The position numbers were made by a program, and so were the translations under genes. Below, piece by piece: positions 13,785-14,963 of a stretch of DNA of 14,963 nt. Within the stretch, counting starts at the first letter, position 1; every line of letters starts with the position of its first letter. The stretch is from Ruminococcaceae bacterium UBA6416. Its GTDB lineage: Bacteria > Bacillota > Clostridia > Oscillospirales > Acutalibacteraceae. The stretch covers positions 1-14,963 of the forward strand of contig DJPI01000023.1 in NCBI GenBank assembly GCA_002438505.1. The letters are read 5' to 3'. A model generated the notes under the pieces. The model was not told where the DNA came from and did not search any database. It saw only the letters and a list, made by a program, of their open reading frames with translations.

Positions 13785-14849
13785 TTACAAAACACAAAGT
13801 TCTTTCGGACATTCGGTAAGGTCACGGCCGCCGTCCTTTGTAACATAAACCATGTCTTCAATTCTGACGCCGAATTCGCCCGGAATATATATTCCCGGCT
13901 CAATCGTGATAATATGGCCTTTTTCAAGCACCGTATTGCTGCGCGGAGAAACAGAGGGAAATTCATGAATTTCAACGCCGACTCCGTGACCAAGACCATG
14001 GCCGAAATATTCGCCGTAGCCTTTTCCTTTAATAATATCTCTTGCGATTTTATCAATATCGCAGCACTTTTTTCCGGCTCCGACAGCATCAATGGCTGTT
14101 TTTTGTGCTCTGAGAACGGTTTCATAAACATCGCGCTGCTTGTCTGAAACTTCACCAACGGCAAAGGTTCTTGTCATATCGCTGTGGTAATTATTATAAA
14201 CGGCGCCAAAATCAAAGGTGATGAAATCACCGCTTTCAATTTTTTTGCTGCCCGGAACACCGTGAGGCATTGAACCGTTCTTTCCGGCAACGGCAATCGT
14301 TTCAAAAGAAAGCGCCTGTGCGCCAAGCCTCAGCATTGTGTAATCAAGCTCAAGCGAAAGCTCACGTTCAGCTGCTCCGACCTTAATTTTCGGAAGCAGC
14401 ATTTTAAGCGCCTTTTCGGCTATACGCTGAGCCTTGATGATGTTTTGGCACTCCTCCTCGCTCTTTATTGAGCGCAAAAGGTCAATTTCTCCGTCAAGCT
14501 TTTGAATTTCAAAGGTAACATCAGGCAAGCACGCCTGAAGCTCACCAAGTTTTTTAACGGTTGTTCTTGCGCCCTCAACGGAAATGATTTTAATTCCGAG
14601 CTCACCTACAAGAGGAACAAGTGATTTTTCAAAGTTTTCAAAAAGAAGAACGCCGTCAACGGTTTTAATCGTATTCCGTGCCGCCTCAATATATCGGCTG
14701 TCCGTGAGGAAAAAGGCGTTTTCGCCGGTGACCAGGAGATAGCCGTTTGTTGAGGAAAAAGATGTGAAATAGCGCACATTATCCTCGCTCATGATGAGCG
14801 CAGCGGCAGAACGGCTTTTGAGCATTGTTTTAAGTTTTTCGATTGACAT
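13785..14849 (-). CDS. M24B Xaa-Pro peptidase (aminopeptidase P/prolidase family)
   Basis: A 354-residue cytoplasmic dimetal peptidase that removes residues before proline in peptides. An N-terminal creatinase-like domain (about 1-130) precedes the pita-bread catalytic domain. All five metal ligands are present: D213 (FDFG), D224 (HSDMTRT), H288 (GHGLGHGVG), E317 (TIEPGIY) and E331 (RIEDM), with catalytic-site histidines H196 (MPHG) and H295 (EIHE). Length fits the Firmicutes YqhT/PepQ-type proteins (about 350-360). Family members differ between aminopeptidase P and prolidase activity, which I cannot separate by sight, so no symbol is given. The ATG at 14849 has only a distant AAAGG upstream. 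hflX follows. In many Firmicutes this gene precedes efp; here it does not. Confidence 0.93.
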   Translation of the reverse strand: MSIEKLKTMLKSRSAAALIMSEDNVRYFTSFSSTNGYLLVTGENAFFLTDSRYIEAARNTIKTVDGVLLFENFEKSLVPLVGELGIKIISVEGARTTVKKLGELQACLPDVTFEIQKLDGEIDLLRSIKSEEECQNIIKAQRIAEKALKMLLPKIKVGAAERELSLELDYTMLRLGAQALSFETIAVAGKNGSMPHGVPGSKKIESGDFITFDFGAVYNNYHSDMTRTFAVGEVSDKQRDVYETVLRAQKTAIDAVGAGKKCCDIDKIARDIIKGKGYGEYFGHGLGHGVGVEIHEFPSVSPRSNTVLEKGHIITIEPGIYIPGEFGVRIEDMVYVTKDGGRDLTECPKELCVL

Positions 14850-14885
14850 TAAAAACCACAGCCTTTCATCAAAAAAATCACAAAT

Positions 14886-14922
14886 TACAATACAAAAACG
14901 GGCAATGGAAAAACCATTGCCC
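14886..14922 (-). terminator. Terminator of a minus-strand gene at the right edge
   Basis: On the minus strand GGGCAATGG (14922-14914), loop TTTTT, CCATTGCCC (14908-14900), then GTTTTTGTATTG. This is a perfect 9-bp stem with a T-rich tail. It faces away from a gene that ends beyond 14930 and lies about 50 nt before the M24 peptidase start, so that gene and the M24-hflX unit are separate transcripts, apart from any read-through. Confidence 0.88.
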
Positions 14923-14943
14923 GCCCGTTAATCAGTTGTTGCT

Positions 14944-14963
14944 TTACTTGTATTTACGCTTAC
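14944..14963 (-). CDS. rpsU: Possible 3' end of rpsU (ribosomal protein S21)
   Basis: On the minus strand from 14961, AAG CGT AAA TAC AAG TAA reads KRKYK-stop, and the stop is 21 nt before the terminator hairpin. Bacillus and clostridial S21 ends in a similar basic tail (AARKRKF and the like), so this is a plausible S21 end. Only five codons are visible. Another frame gives a different ending (SVNTSKATTD-stop at 14930-14928), so the identity is a guess supported mainly by the tail and the terminator. Confidence 0.35.

Noticed and set aside
1..14963. CRISPR arrays, tRNA or rRNA genes, insertion sequences, integrases, toxin-antitoxin pairs
   Set aside because: I saw no regularly spaced repeats, tRNA-like cloverleaf, terminal inverted repeats with transposase, or small coupled toxin/antitoxin genes; the short coupled pair at 5590-6163 belongs to known non-toxin families.

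Overview
The window looks like ordinary core chromosome from a low-to-mid GC Gram-positive bacterium, most likely an uncultured or gut-type member of the Clostridia (Oscillospiraceae/Ruminococcaceae-like). The reasons are: strong AGGAGG-type ribosome sites, good sigma-A promoters, a Firmicutes-type ThiN thiamine pyrophosphokinase, a DUF896 (YnzC-like) protein, a DUF4830 protein, an AGCS amino-acid symporter, a TraX-family membrane protein and a lysin with the SH3b type common in gut Clostridia. This placement is inference from gene content; no rRNA is present.

Layout from left to right. (1) The 3' part of rmuC (1-1010, +), closed by a clear terminator. (2) A leaderless M23-like/SH3b cell-wall lysin (1107-1952, +), convergent with (3) a minus-strand pair thiN -> MFS transporter (3795 to 2000), whose stop and start codons overlap; a bidirectional hairpin separates them from the lysin. 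(4) An AGCS sodium:amino-acid symporter (3915-5531, +), divergent from thiN, with an unusual hydrophilic loop insertion. (5) A two-gene unit encoding an ArsC/Spx-like thioredoxin-fold protein and a DUF896 protein (5590-6163, +), with a near-consensus promoter that overlaps the preceding stop codon and a strong terminator. (6) A minus-strand putative lipoprotein (6831-6214), and upstream of it a stand-alone E2-type acyltransferase (7922-6966, -). (7) A 412-bp intergenic region with a GTTAAC-type inverted repeat and the promoter of (8) a TraX-family protein (8335-9048, +). (9) A minus-strand pair, GH13 alpha-glucan hydrolase -> prmA (11882 to 9094), overlapping by ATGA. (10) A DUF4830 protein (11968-12483, +), divergent from GH13. 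(11) A minus-strand pair, M24 Xaa-Pro peptidase -> hflX (14849 to 12498). (12) At the right edge, a minus-strand terminator and what may be the last five codons of rpsU.

Most genes are housekeeping: DNA maintenance (rmuC), cofactor activation (thiN), ribosome maintenance and modification (prmA, hflX, perhaps rpsU), peptide turnover (M24), alpha-glucan use (GH13) and amino-acid uptake (AGCS). I see no CRISPR array, tRNA, rRNA, insertion sequence or integrase, and no convincing evidence of a new multi-gene system. The most promising leads are the stand-alone E2-like acyltransferase with an altered active-site motif and an internal insertion, the CxxC-bearing loop in the AGCS symporter, the signal-less lysin, and the thiN-coupled transporter.
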